Source: Costus lasius (taxonomy: Eukaryota; Streptophyta; Magnoliopsida; Zingiberales; Costaceae). Taken from it: DNA of 64,000 nucleotides. The first letter of the stretch is position 1; each line of letters begins with the position of its first letter. Shown here piece by piece: positions 22,001 to 34,514 of this stretch. The translations under genes were made by a program, and so were the position numbers. Where the stretch lies: assembly GCA_027563935.2 (NCBI GenBank), contig CM050446.2:27903501-27967500 (forward strand), in the 5' to 3' direction. The notes under the pieces were generated by a model. It did not search any database and was not told the DNA's origin. It worked only from the letters and a program-made list of their open reading frames with translations.

Positions 22001-24291
22001 AAAGGTTAAGTTGGCTAGGACCAACTTTGAGTATTGGTATTGAAACTTGAGGATTGTCCTCAATCTCAATAGGAAGTTGTATGTTCTTGGGCAACCTCTT
22101 CCTGAACCTATTTTATCTACAGCCTTAGCAGCTGAGAGAAATGTTTTTCATAAGCATCAAAAGCATGCTTAAGAGGTAGCTTGTCTGATGCTAGCTAACA
22201 TGTCACTAGAGTTGCAAAGGCAACATGGAGAGCATAATGCTTTCAATATTATTATTCGAAGCAGCTCTTCAAGGGATAGATTAGAATAGAAAGTTGTGAC
22301 ACCTCTAAAGCAGCCCCTCAGTGGAAAGGTAAGCCTAAGGGTTTGACCAAAGCATTGAAAAGGAAGATGAAAATGGCGAAGGAAGTTAGGTGCTTGAGAA
22401 AGGAATGCAAACAACTTCAGAATGAGTTAAAGAGAAGCAACCCTTCATGTTCAGGCTTAGGTATTTACGTTACCAAAGTCAAATTATCTATTTCTAATTC
22501 ATGGGTATTTAATACCATATGTTGAGACTCATATTTGTACAAATATACATGGGCTCAAGAGAAGTAAGATAATATGATATGGAGAGATTGACCTACGAGT
22601 AGAAGCATAAGTTGCTATCATTGCTATAGGGGACTTCACTCTCTCTGGAGTCAAGACTTCTGATAGAACTACATCATTGCTACTATATACTTTTAGTTTC
22701 TAAAACATTGTGTCTATGCCTGCCTTGCCGAGGAAAAGATTTATTTGTAATAAATAAGAACATTTGTTCTATTCATTTACAAACATGTTTTATGATTCTA
22801 GTACATTATGTAATAGATTTATATGTCTTAGACATGAATAGTTCTATATGTAACATAAAGACTAAGTGGATCAAAATGAATGGTTCAAATAGTACTTATC
22901 CTTGGCATTGTCGTTTAGGCCACATAAATAAGAATCGTTTCCCAACAACTCCATGTAAATGCACTCTTGGATTCAATCTCCTTAGAGGAGTTTGATACGT
23001 TTCAACCCCCCTCGAGATGTTGATATGTGCAAACCTTGTTTATTGAGAAAAATGATAAAGGCACTCTTTACCAATCAAGGTGAAAAGGCTGGAGACTTGT
23101 TGGATCTCTTATACAGTAATGTGTGAACTAATCAATAAGCTAGCCAGAGGCAAGTACATATACTTCATTACCTTACTGGTGACTTTAGTAAGACATGCAT
23201 ATGAGACATAAATCTGAATCCTCTGATAAGTTTAAGAGAGTTCAGAAATGAAGTAGAGAACTAACTTAATAGATTTATTAAGTATCTTCAATATGATCAA
23301 GGTGAAGAGTACCTAAGCCATGAGTTCAATGACTATCTAAGAGTGTGGGATTCTGTCACAGCTCACCCCTCCTGGAACACCCTGGTGGAATGGTATGTCT
23401 AAGAGAAGAAATCGAACCCTGCTCGACATGGTTCGATGTATGATGAGTCATACAACTCTACCTCCTTATTTCTAGGCTTTGCAATGGAAACAGTTTCTCT
23501 AACATTGAATAAATGTTTCATCTAAAAGTATCTCTAGGACTCCATATGTGCTATGGACTAGGAGACGACTTAACCTATTTATTAGGATCTGAAGATGTGA
23601 GGCTTTTGTCAAATATTAGGATTCTAGTAAGCTAGAGTGCAGATATGATAAGTATGTGTTTGTGGGGTATCCTAGGGAAACTAAAGGATATTGCTTCCTT
23701 AATCCCACTGAGAAAAAAAGTTTTTGTTGCTTGTAGTACTATTTTTCTTGAGAAAGAATTTCTCTTAAAAGAAGCTAGTAGGAGGAAATTTGACTTGGAT
23801 GGAGTCTAAGGTCAGCCACATGACACAAAGGTTGAGATAAAATTTGAACTACCTGCACAGGTTGTCAGCCAGCCTCAGACTAAGGACACACAGGCTCTAA
23901 TAAGTCTGAAAGGATTCATCATAAGCCTGAGTGTACAAGAAATGCAGTGGGAGCTTGGTGACATTTCCGGTTTTGTATGTTGATGACATACTACTCATTG
24001 AAAACAACATCTCGACCCTTCACATGGTGAAGACATGGTTATGAAAGTGTTTTGAGATGAAAGACTTAGGTGATACTGCCTATAAATTGGGCATGAGGAT
24101 CTTTAGGGAAAGATCCAAGTCCTAAGTCAGAGTACCTATATCGATAAGGTACTAGAGAGGTTTCGCTTGGAGAACTTCAAAAAAGGTTACCTTCTAGTAA
24201 GGCATGACTTTACTCTCTCACAGAGCTAGTGTCCCTCAACACAAGCTAAGAGAGAAGACATGAGTCGAGTTCCATATGCTTTGGCAATAGG
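22000..24291 (+). pseudogene. Decayed gag-pol of copia-2, cut at its RT
   Basis: Plus-strand fragments in changing frames: gag-like (22040-22450), protease neighbourhood (22480-22660), GAG pre-integrase and integrase (22700-23760; 'WHCRLGHINKNRF'), then RT from about 23950 with YVDDILLIENN. It is collinear with copia-1, but near 23940 it jumps from the linker after integrase to just before YVDD, so most of the RT N-terminal half is deleted. The frame stops at 24291, where a family C LTR begins. Confidence 0.75.
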
Positions 24292-25478
24292 TGATGTGTC
24301 CACAAGTACACGGATACATCGAAGTAATAAAAACATATCGAACCCACAGAGACCTACGTGTTAAATACCAAATAATTGAATTCTTACTAGCTAAGCGATC
24401 GATATATGATGGGTATGAACCAAAAACAAAATAACGAAATCTATCATCGAAAATTGGAGAGAGAAAACTAGGACTAAGGTTTCATCACTTTTTAATTCTC
24501 ATGACTAGATATAATAAAGTTTTTATTAGTTATTCAAGTCATGATAAAGAAAAGTTTACTTAAAAAAAGAAGTTGTCTCCTCTCGGACGTCCAATTTATA
24601 CTGAACAAGTCTTTACTCTCGTGACTTACTGTTCAATGTTTAATAAAAGTAAACCAAACTAAATCATTAAATCAACTTTCATAAATTTAATTTCTAAGTC
24701 AAAATCTCAAGTGAAATTAAATACTCTCGTATCTTAATTTTATAGGTTTTACCTAAGGGGCTCTAACAATCAAAATCACCTCTCGGTCCATATTATCATG
24801 TCTGAAACAATGAAATCAATACTCACATGTAAAATAAGCATCATAGATTAGGGTTCTAGGACTTAGCTACTCTTATAGTTTAGGTTTCTAGATCTAATCT
24901 AAGTGTTCCAGATTTGTAAATCACCTCTCGGTCCATATTACAAAGCCTAAAATATACAAATAATAATTTCAAAGCAAATAAGTCACAGAGGCAAAATTAT
25001 CATTCAAAGAATAACTAATAGTAAAAAAATCATTCAATCATTACAGAATTAAAAAGGGATTACTCCCTAAGTCCCAAAGAAAATTTTACGCTATCATGGA
25101 GTCAAAAACACAACAAAAATTCATCTTAAATAATCATAATTCAAAAGAGGTAAAATAAAATTTTAGTAATTTTACGGGGGTGTAAAAATTTTAGTTCAAA
25201 TTTCATAGCCCCGCGATATTTCGGCTGCTATAGTGCTGCTATAGTGATTTGCGATTTTCCCTTTCCACCCGAATTTTTTTTCATTGATTTCTCCCTCGTT
25301 TGAACTCCTTTCGATCTGAAATTTCTGGTGTCTTCTCCTCCTCTAGATGAAGCTCCCCTGAAAATTTTACCGCCAGAGATGACCTCTATGCCTCTCGGTG
25401 AGAGACCGAGCGCTAGTGGCGCCTCTCTCGATTTCTCCCTCAATTCTTGATGAAAATGGACGATCCCGGGCTTGAAAT
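24292..25478 (-). repeat. LTR of Athila-like family C, truncated by element B
   Basis: Starts TGATGTGTCCACAAGTACACGG, the reverse complement of an LTR end of the type at 19888. The phrases around 24330-24900 ('ctctcgtgacttactg', 'cctctcggtcca') are those of family C. It breaks off at 25478, where the B 3' LTR begins. The rest should lie right of B, outside the window. Confidence 0.65.
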
Positions 25479-26982
25479 TGACACGTCTCGCAAGTGCACG
25501 GTTATGTCGAAATAATATAAAAGGTTGTCAAACCCATAGGGAGCAAGGTTAAATACCAGAAAATCTAAGTCTTAATAGCTAAGCAATTCGAAACAAAGTT
25601 TTGGAAGCAATAAGCGAAAATAAGAAATCAAACGCAACGACGAGGAGGTTATCTATATGAGAGAGATTCAGGACTTCGGTATCCACTACACTGATGAATC
25701 TAACTACATTATAAGTTATCTATTACAAGAGTATGAAATATTGCATAAGGAATCCCCCAAAAGTACAGGATGCCCTCTCGGTCAGTACACCCTAGTGCTT
25801 ATCTAGAACGATCTCCTACTCTCGTGGTGGATCGTTCTAAATAAGCCCAATGAGTTTAAGGGAAGATTATGATACCCTTGAGCAAGATCCAAGCACTATC
25901 GTGTCAAGAACTCGCAAGTTTTACATAGGGAATCCGCCAGCACGATCCTCCTCCCGGTTAGGATCGTGTCCACTACCATATGATACTATGCAGCCAAAGC
26001 AATATCAAGAAATAACAACACCAAGGTAAAATATGCTCATACAAACTTCAAAGTAACATAATCAAATTAAAATTGCATGAAAGAACACATCAGTGGGCTT
26101 CAACCGAGTCCTGAAAAGGGTTTTACGCTACAGAATTCATGAAAGCTCGCATAGATCTCTCTAAAATGTTAGGAAAATTTCTATGAAATGTTTTTGAGAG
26201 GAAGGAGAAGATAAACCGAACAAGATCCCCAAAAATCGTGAAGATCTGATGCTCCAATCTCTCAAAATCGCCCTGAAATCGCCTTGTCGCCTCTTCCGTT
26301 CTCCCTAGCCGATGCGTCCACCGATTTCTTGATGATTTGGAAATAATTGAAAGGGCTTTTATATTCTTTGGATTCGCCACTCTGTTAGCTTTCCAAAACA
26401 TGTCTCCTTACCTTTTTTAGACTTCCCTATGGTTCGGAATCGAAGGAAAATCGAGCGCGGGTCGGAATGCAGAGTTACGATCATGGGTGAACCCCGTTGG
26501 GTTCACTAGGTGGTGAAGTCTACTATGCAGTTCTTTCACATAAAAATCACCGGTGAACCTCACTGGGTTCACCAGTTGGTGAAGTGTACTGTACATCTCT
26601 ACGGAAACTTCCTATAAGAGAATCACGGGTGAACCCCGCTGAGTTCACCTGGCTGTGAAGCTTTCTATGGAGTTTCAGACATCTAGTGAAAGCACCGATG
26701 AACCCTGCCGGGTTCACCTTGCCGTATTTTTCAGAGTAGCTCGGATTTGGTACAAATTTGATGTGTAGCTTCCTCTTCCAGTAAGAAATCACCCCATGAC
26801 TTTAGAATCTTTAAAAGACTTCAAAATTGGGCGAGTTTACCTAAAGTTCAATAAAAGCAAGAAAAAGTGAAGATTCCGAAGTAATTAAGTAAATAAGTCT
26901 CAGTGGAGCATGAAAACATTGAAATAAGCCTAAATTTGAGATGAAATAACACTAAAAATTACTGTTAAAATGCAAGACATCA
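25479..26982 (-). repeat. 3' LTR of element B
   Basis: 1504 bp, sense start TGATGTCTTGC at 26982 and end ...GACGTGTCA at 25479. Its left 960 bp aligns with the partial 5' LTR at 61513-62453 in the same order. Contains four GGTGAACCC-type palindromes. Confidence 0.85.
26487..26717 (-). repeat. GGTGAACC palindrome array in the LTR of element B
   Basis: Four units of arm-N4-arm form (GTGAACCC-CGTT-GGGTTCAC and variants) begin at 26487, 26552, 26628 and 26698, with 65-76 bp spacing. Five more lie in the B pol-env spacer. Confidence 0.88.
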
Positions 26983-27331
26983 AATACTTCCGAACTTAAA
27001 TCTTTGCATGTCCTTAAGCAATAAAATAAAGTGAATTACATGAAAGGTATAAAAGAAATCAATCTAGTCGAAAACATGCATCCAAATCAGAGAAACATCT
27101 ACCAGTTATCTATCATCTAATCAGAACAAATCAAGTGATCAGGTGTCATAGAATGTTCGGCAGCTTGATCCCACAATTTCTAGAAGTCGAGGAACTCAGC
27201 TAGCAGTAGACAAAAAACTCAATTAAGCATACACATTACTCATGCAAATCGAATCCATCCAAATCTACCTTTTGGGATCAACTCAAATGTATCTGTTAGG
27301 ATGTAAAATTCCAATTGCTTATTATGATATT

Positions 27332-27394
27332 AGACTTCAACTCATATCCTTAGGTACCACTGCCAATTTTTCGCAGTGCCAAGTAGAGGAGTCT
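27332..27394 (-). other. Conserved two-stem 3' UTR structure, copy 2
   Basis: Outer stem AGACT/AGTCT; inner stem CACTGC-N9-GCAGTG (27358-27378). The innermost inner pair is C-G where copy 1 has T-A. Confidence 0.7.
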
Positions 27395-27399
27395 CTCTT

Positions 27400-27462
27400 A
27401 GATTTCAACTCATGTTCTTAGGTACCACTGCCAATTTTTCGCAGTGCCAAGTAGAAGAATCT
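27400..27462 (-). other. Conserved two-stem 3' UTR structure, copy 3
   Basis: Outer stem AGATT/AATCT, a compensated change, extendable to a perfect 10-bp stem CTCTTAGATT/AATCTAAGAG (27395-27404 with 27458-27467). Inner stem CACTGC-N9-GCAGTG (27426-27446). Confidence 0.75.
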
Positions 27463-28208
27463 AAGAGTTTTTTTTTAAAAAAAGTAATAGATAAGAGTTT
27501 TCAATATATTACAAATGTAGTTTTCTACTAACAAGAGAAATGACTTCAAGGAATGAATAAGTAGATGTGTATCTTACTATGAATTTACATGCATACTACC
27601 AGCATATATTCTTTAAACATTCTCAGAAATATTTGACCCACTAATGAATAGTCTAAAGCAATCCAAATCATAAGATTTCAAAATCATAGAGTAAATGGAC
27701 ATGTTCATAGAGTATCTCTAATTAGATGTTGCATTCAACAGGTCATGATTATTCCATACCAAGCATGCATTCAATCTTAAACAATACTCAAAGCTATCAT
27801 AGGACCAAAAATAAAATCACAATATATGCAACTTATCATACTTCACTCTATAGGAATCACCATCACAGAATGATATACCAAATTATCATAAGATAGAACC
27901 AGGTGCATAATGCCATACCAACACAAGAAGATAGAAGTGTCACAATATAAGTACATCTAAGTCAGGGCCTGAAGATGAGACCAGGCCCACCATCACATCA
28001 TGACATATAGGAACAATGCCAAATGAATAGTCAGTTAGTCAAAGTAACGTATCAACTGCATCAACAAGAAGTGAGTAAGATAGTAAGCAAAGCAGCCAAT
28101 AATAGAAAATCAGAAGGGAGACAACTCACCCATTCTAAATATCGCATAGTCCTCTATGCAAAGCCATGTATGTGAGAGGAGTCGGTGGGATGCGGGGCAC
28201 TAGGGAGG

Positions 28209-28689
28209 CTACTTCTTCTTTCGCGATTTAGAGCCAGAAGCCCTAGGGCTTTTTCCCTTACTGCAAAAGGCACAATCGGGCTTGTCCTCCCCATCTGAAG
28301 AGATGGCCATATGTGCCATGTTCTCTGCGGGGAGAAAGGCTAGCCGCTCATCCATAGCAAATAGCTTCTCCCAGATGGAACCCATCATCTTATGCTGTCT
28401 CTGCATGCCTACCTCCATGATCTCCCAATGAGTGGACTGCTCCTGGCGGATATAAGAGAGAGTGGAGTCCATCTGTTCCTGCACCTCCCTCTGATGAAGC
28501 TACACCTCCCGTATCTCCTACAGAATGGCCATCATCGACCCAGTAAAGGAGGAGCTGCCGAAATGGAAGGCGTCAGGGGCCGGAGGTGCAGTGTCAATGG
28601 GGTCTGGCTAGGGGTCGGCAATAGGCTGTATGCGCCAGTTGGCTCTTACGCGCACGGTGGTGCGCTCAGGGTTCGGCAGCGGAACGGAT
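28209..28689 (-). pseudogene. 3' part of the env-like ORF of element B
   Basis: Sense strand from 28689: LPNPERTTVRVRANWRI parallels the A env-like frame (LPCTEKTIVRNQENWRL). Then a stop, a proline-rich stretch and a coiled coil (MQEQMDSTLSYIRQEQSTHW), ending in a lysine-rich tail at 28209. The 5' part is at 43272-44253 beyond copia-1; about nine codons are missing at the junction. Confidence 0.75.
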
Positions 28690-30634
28690 TATTGGTGTAT
28701 ATGCCATGAGACCTAGTATTGGTCCATATTTGTACTACTTGACTCTGATATTTATATTATTCTGGCATTGGCGTTATCATTATTTGTTTACATATGCGAT
28801 TGTGTACTTATATGATAATGTCCCTAGAGACAGATTGGATCTGTGCTAAAATGGATGTCCCCAGTCGATGTACCTGAGTGGATATGGGATAGCTCTGGTA
28901 CTTGTGAGACTAGTATATGGGTTGGTTAGGCATGAGGTGCTAACGCAGACATATAGGTATATCAGTGGTGGATATACTCGACCAACCCGCTGTGAGGCAA
29001 TGACTTGATGTCATGAATTATCCTCACAGGTGATAGGAGATGCATTGATCCCTTGACTTGAGGTCATTGATTCTTCTATATAGTTAGGAACATGCTTTGA
29101 TACAACCTAACGCCTCGCCGTAGTTGGGAGGTAATAACGGTTGTCATTGAGCATGCAACGACCCATATGAGAAGGTCAATGCATAGACAAAGGATTTGCC
29201 CCTTCCTGAGAGAAACTTGATATCCATGGAGCTCCTCTATGGTTCTATGGCTGAAAGTGTATGGCCATACCCAGGTGAGAACCTGATTTAGTTATGACCA
29301 TGTGATTGGATGAAAACAAGTGGTGACACACTTGTCCAATTGGATATCAGTTCGGCAAAGAGACTGTAATACATCTGTACCTAGTTGCGATGATGGGGAT
29401 GACGATGTCGATATCCATTCCGATGACTTAGGTAGCAGTGATGCACTGCTAGGTACCACTCACTGCTTGTGGTGACCTTAGGTCAGCACTGCTAATGTCA
29501 GAGGAACCTACAGGATCGCACACCTTGATACTCGAGTTCTCGTATTGATCGGGAAGCCTTATGATCGAGTTATTGGATAACTCGGATCTATTTGGGAGAT
29601 TTCATCAGCGCCAATGGGCCTGATGGGATGGAAGAATGTTATTGGAACCAAACTTCATTTTTGGCAGGTTGACCCGAAATTGACCATGGTTGGTCACATT
29701 TGGATTAGGGTTGCATTTGATTGGATCCAATAGCTTAATCAACTCATGTAATGAAGTTTGGGCTAGCTCATTATCCAATGAGGCCCAATAACAAGTTGTC
29801 ATGAAGAGGCAATGGGCTAAAAGGGTATAATGGGGAGAAGTCTCCACCCCATTGGCACCTAGGGGCATAATGGGATGGAGTAGGTGATTTTGCTTCTTAT
29901 GGAAGCAATTGGCGCCTTGCCCCTTTGTGCTTGGATGGAAAGCTTGCCTCTATGGCGAGGCTTGAGGCATCTAAGGCATGATAGACTTCTATGGTAAGTC
30001 TTGGGCGATTGCAAGGAGTTTATGAAAAAGTCGTGGAGACTTTCCAAAGCCATAAACCCTAATTGCCTCCCCACTTACCCTAGCCGCCCCCTTTCATTGT
30101 AGTTGCGCCCCGCCCTTGCCTTGCCACCCCTTGCTCTATATTATGTCAAATCATATGCGAGAGCAAGGGGATGAAATCAATTGGCGTGAGCAATTGAAGT
30201 GGCGAGAGCAAGGCAAGTAATTGGCGCAAGGATCCTCTTCATCTCTTCCATTGCCGCAAGACCTATTCTCTCCTCTCCTCTTGGCGGCTACCTATCTCTC
30301 CCTTCTCCATCATTGGCGCTTCATCCTTGGTGGTGGCGCAAGCATAGGAGAAGGAGCACAAGGCTTGGATCTTCTTCCCGAGGTTAGCACCGGGCGTGGA
30401 AGAAAAGAGCTCGAGGCATCTGTGTGTGTGAGACTGTAGAGGGCGCACGCTTGGGCGCCTACCTCGACATCGGCCTCATCTTGCTCCTAAGGTATTTTCT
30501 ATCTCATCGTGTCAACTCCCTCGCATGACGATCTTCACTGGGTTTTTGGGACTGGCTTGTTTCGAGGATATTGTTCCTCTATGCAAATGTAATCTCTGTG
30601 AAAAATCTTAAAATATCTTCGGGGTTTCCCAACA
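28690..30634 (+). repeat. 5' LTR of copia-1
   Basis: 1945 bp. The start TATTGGTGTATATGCC corresponds to TGTTGGTGTATATGCC at 62454, with the second base changed; the end is TTTCCCAACA. The first 570 bp align with 62454-63023. Confidence 0.85.
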
Positions 30635-32357
30635 GTGATATCAGAGCGACTTGCAAGCCTTGAACGATGTAGTTTCATGCTTTTCATGCTCACATGCCAT
30701 GTTTCAATTTTTCAAAAATTGCATATTCACATGGCGCACGATTTTTCTAATTAAGAAAAATTATAGTTTCTTGTTCCTATCATCTTGTCAATCTCTTTTG
30801 GAATTTTGGGTTATTTTTCTTGATTGATTTAAGATCAAAGGCACACGTAGTTTTGTCAAGTAGGACGGGCGTTGTGTCTTCGGACTGGCCAGGTCTCTTG
30901 ATCTGACAAAATTGCCAGCCGATAGAATCTATGAAATCATCATGAAAAATTGATCGCAAATAACCAAAAGATTTGTGATAAGAAGATGAGGAAAGGAGAT
31001 TTGTTTTATGAGAAACTAAAATTTTAGATTTTGAGTTTTTCATGAGCATGTAGAATTGCATGTGTAAATACCTTGTTTGTGCATGATGTTGTGGTCATAT
31101 GTCAAGCCCCTTAGCATGCCTGTGATGTATCCTTGTGAGTCCTGCGTGCCGCTTTTCTTTTTGCTTTTAACTAAGAAGAAGATTAGGGTGGCGCATCTAC
31201 TTGGAGCAAGGCGCATGCATGAAGCTTGCGCACCTTGCATGGTGGCGCAACAAGCTTCATCAAAGGTGGCGCATCCTTGCATGGGGGCGCAATTATGGGA
31301 ATGGCCGATCCTTGTGCTTGTGAGCTATCCCTCTTGTGGCTAGCAAGATGGCACATCTTCCTTGGAGGAGGATCCATGGCATTGGCCGAACCTATGAGTG
31401 CTTCTAGGGCTTTCCTAAAAGTACCTCTAGGGTTTGAGAGCTAAACCATGGAAAGGAGGACCCTGGAGCCAATCTTGAAGACCAAGCTAGAGGTCGGCTA
31501 GGCTAGGTCTAGTTTTAGGGGCTTGAGTCCTAGGTCAAGATTTGAACCTCCTTTTGGCATGAGTTTGTTCAATGTCTTAAATGGGCTATGATCACATCAT
31601 CCTTTCATTGCTTTCTTTACAAAAGCTAAAGCATGCCTGTGATGTTTTATTGTTATGTTATCACTATAGGATTGCATGCATGTAATGTTAGACATAAGAT
31701 AAAACTGAGATGATGAGACCTCAAAAACCCTCACTCAAAATATTAAGTCTAGTAGCCTTCTAACGCGTAGCCCTCATCAAGCTATCGATCAGTGGTGTTG
31801 TGAACTATTTCCCACCCTCATGGGACACACCCACTTATCTTTAGAAGGTGTGTGTGGTGACAATGGTTTCCCCAGTCCAGTTTTAACCTGGGCGTGCCTT
31901 CGCAAGGAAACTCGTTGGCCCTAGGCATAACGGTTAGGAATGGACTTGACTAGATTTTCATATGTGCTGGGCACATGATGAAACTCTAGAGGCATCATTG
32001 AGATGTTAGGATTTCATGCTATTTCCAGGCCTCGCTAGACATGAAATGCCTAGACTGTCTCAATAAGGGGAATTGCTTAGAGCAATTGGCCGACATGCCC
32101 ACCTTAGGAAGCATGGGTCACTTTGTGCATCTCATCCTACCCTCGTGGGACGCGAAGCCTTGTGTGGAATAAGGATCCCATCTCACTAGGAAATCTCGAA
32201 TTTCCTAATTGACTTTGTGGTTGTCAATTCGAATAAAATAGTGGGAGCCATAATCATTTAAAATAAGTCCAGTTTAAATGATTTGAAGTAGTACTAATCT
32301 GCTGTTTCTTGGTTGTTGTAGAACAATGGCAGATGGTCACTACGATCTACCCTGGAA
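30635..32357 (+). other. Leader of copia-1 with primer-binding site
   Basis: Starts gTGATATCAGAGC, a one-mismatch tRNA-iMet site (30636-30647). The remaining 1.7 kb has no conserved frame but is collinear with the copia-2 leader. A run of 'ggcgca' phrases lies at 31190-31290. Confidence 0.75.
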
Positions 32358-33077
32358 ATGGATAAGTTAGTTGGATCCAACTTACTAGATTGGTATATGA
32401 ACTTGAGAAATGTGCTCAAGCTCGAGAGGAAGCTCTATGTCCTTGAGCAGCCTATTCCTGAGCCACTTCCATACTCGGCCTCAGCGGCTGAGAAGGATGC
32501 TTATGATAAGCATCAGGCTGATACTTTGGAGGTTGCTAATTTGATGCTAACCAACATGTCGCCCGAATTACAAGGGCAATATGAATCTAAGAGTGCCTCT
32601 GATATTATTTCTAATCTAAGGCAGCTCTTTGATGAATTAGTTGAGCTCAACCCTCATAAAGTAGACATTCAATGTGTTGAGCTGAAAGGCTTAACTAATA
32701 CATTGAAGATAAAGATGAAAAGAGTCAGGAATAACAAGTGCTACTCATGTGGAGGACCACCTCACATGATAAAGGACATAGTGCGACTTCAGAATGAGAA
32801 GAAGAGAGGCAAGGCTTCGTCTTCATGCTCAGGTATTTATGTTACTGAAGTCAACCTTTCTACTTCTATGTCATGGGTATTGGATACCGCATGTGGAGCT
32901 CATATTTGTACAAATATGCAAGGGCTCAAGAAAAGTAGATCGGTGTGGCCTAGAGAGATTGACCTACAAGTTGGAAACGGGGCACAGGTTGCTGCTGTTG
33001 CTGTAGGAGTTTTGACTCTCTCCCTGCCTTCTGGACTTCAATTAGAACTATTGCTATTATGTATCTTCACTTACTAA
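32358..33077 (+). pseudogene. Gag and start of protease of copia-1
   Basis: 239-aa frame. Gag (residues 1-110) has the copia pattern MDKLVGSNLLDWYMNLRNVL and LEVANLMLTNMSPELQGQYE. A zinc knuckle CYSCGGPPHMIKDIV (about 133-147) has lost its last cysteine. The protease core WVLDTACGAHICTNMQG (about 172-188) keeps the catalytic Asp. The frame then breaks, and pol continues in another frame from 33059, with an 18-bp overlap of the open frames. In active copia elements gag and pol are one frame, so this is a frameshift. Confidence 0.8.
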
Positions 33078-34514
33078 AAAACATTGTATCCATTCCTTGC
33101 TTGGCAAAGAAAGGATTTAAGTTTGAAATAAAGGAGAACTCTTGTTCTTTTTCATTTGCAAACATGTTTTATGGGAAGGGTACTTTATGCAATGGGTTAT
33201 ATGTCTTGGACATGGATAGTTCTATTTGTAACATAAATAACAAAAGGATCAAACTGAGTGGTTCAGTTGGTGCTTTCCTATGGCATTGTCAATTAGCCCA
33301 TATAAACAAGAATCGCATCCAACAACTCCATGCAAATGAGTTGTTAGATTCAAGTTCCTTGGGGGAATTTGATACTTGTGAGCCTTGTTTATTAGGAAAG
33401 ATGACAAAAGTGCCCTTCACCAAGACTGGTGAGAGGGCGCAAGGTTTATTGGATCTTATACACAGTGATGTGTGTGGGCCATTCAGTAAACAAGCCAGAG
33501 GAGGACACAACTACTTCATCACATTTACTAATGACTTCAGTAGATATGGATATGTCTATCCAATGAGACCTAAATATGAATCCTTTGAAAAATTCAAGGA
33601 GTTCAAAAATGATGTAGAGAACCAGCTTGGGAGATCCATTAAAACTCTTCGATCAGATCGTGGTGGAGAGTACCTGAGTAGTGAGTTCTTTGACTATCTT
33701 ACGGAGTCTGGGATCCTATCTCAACTCACTCCTCCTGGAACACCACAATGGAATGGTGTGTCTGAAAGGAAAAATCAAACTTTGTTGGACATGGTTCGAT
33801 CTATGATGAGTCATGCAACTCTACCTCCCTCATTCTGGGGTTTTGCACTTGAGACAGCTTCTCTTATACTGGATAGCATTCCATCTAAGAGTGTCTCCAA
33901 GACACCATACGAGGTATGGAGTGGGAGATGCCCTAACTTCTCTTTTATCAGGATTTGGGAAAGTGATGCTTATGTCAAATGTCAGGATTCTAGCAAGCTA
34001 GAACCTAGATATGATAAATGTATGTTTGTAGGGTACCCTAAGGAAACTAAGGGTTACTACTTCTATGTTCCCACCGAGAACAAAGTTTTTGTTACTCGGG
34101 GTACTGTCTTTCTAGAGAAAGAATTTCTCATGAAAGAAGTCAGTGGGAGGAAGTTTGACTTGGACGAGGTCCAAGTGCAACCACAAGACACAGAGATAGA
34201 ACCTGAGCCACCGACAGCGGTTGCTAGGCAGCCTGAGGCTTAGACACAAGTCCCACATAGGTCTGGGAGGATTCGTCGTGCACCTGAGAGGTATGGTTCG
34301 CTACCGACCCAACACGACGGAATCTTCATCATTGAGGATGAGCTCAGGACCTATGATGAGGCGGTCAGTGGACCGGACTCTGAGAGATGGCTCAAGGCCA
34401 TGCGATCCGAGATGGATTCCATGTCAGCTAACCAAGTCTGGGATTTGGTTGAGCTGCCTGATGGGGTAAAACTCATTGGGTGTAAATGGGTCTTCAAGAG
34501 GAAGACTGACATGG
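33059..34514 (+). pseudogene. Integrase and RT start of copia-1
   Basis: Two overlapping frames (33059-34243 and 34221-34514). GAG pre-integrase with LWHCQLAHINKNRI, then the integrase core: D in LIHSDVCGPF, D in RSDRGGEY and E in GVSERKNQ are all present. After a stop at 34243 the RT N-terminus continues in another frame (SANQVWDLVELPDGVKLIGCKW, then WVFKRKTDM), where it is cut by the CATGG duplication of element D. It resumes at 41818. Confidence 0.85.
34510..34514 (+). repeat. Target-site duplication of element D, left copy
   Basis: CATGG, repeated at 41818-41822. Removing one copy and the element makes the copia-1 RT frame continuous. Confidence 0.95.

Larger units (their letters stand above)
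26983..28208 (-). other. 3' UTR of element B
   Basis: Sense order: env-like stop, AT-rich sequence, two copies of the two-stem structure (27462-27332), then a stretch of the plant gypsy 'GCTTAAGGACATGCAAAG' type and a short purine-rich GTTCGGAAGTATT directly before the LTR at 26982. Confidence 0.75.
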
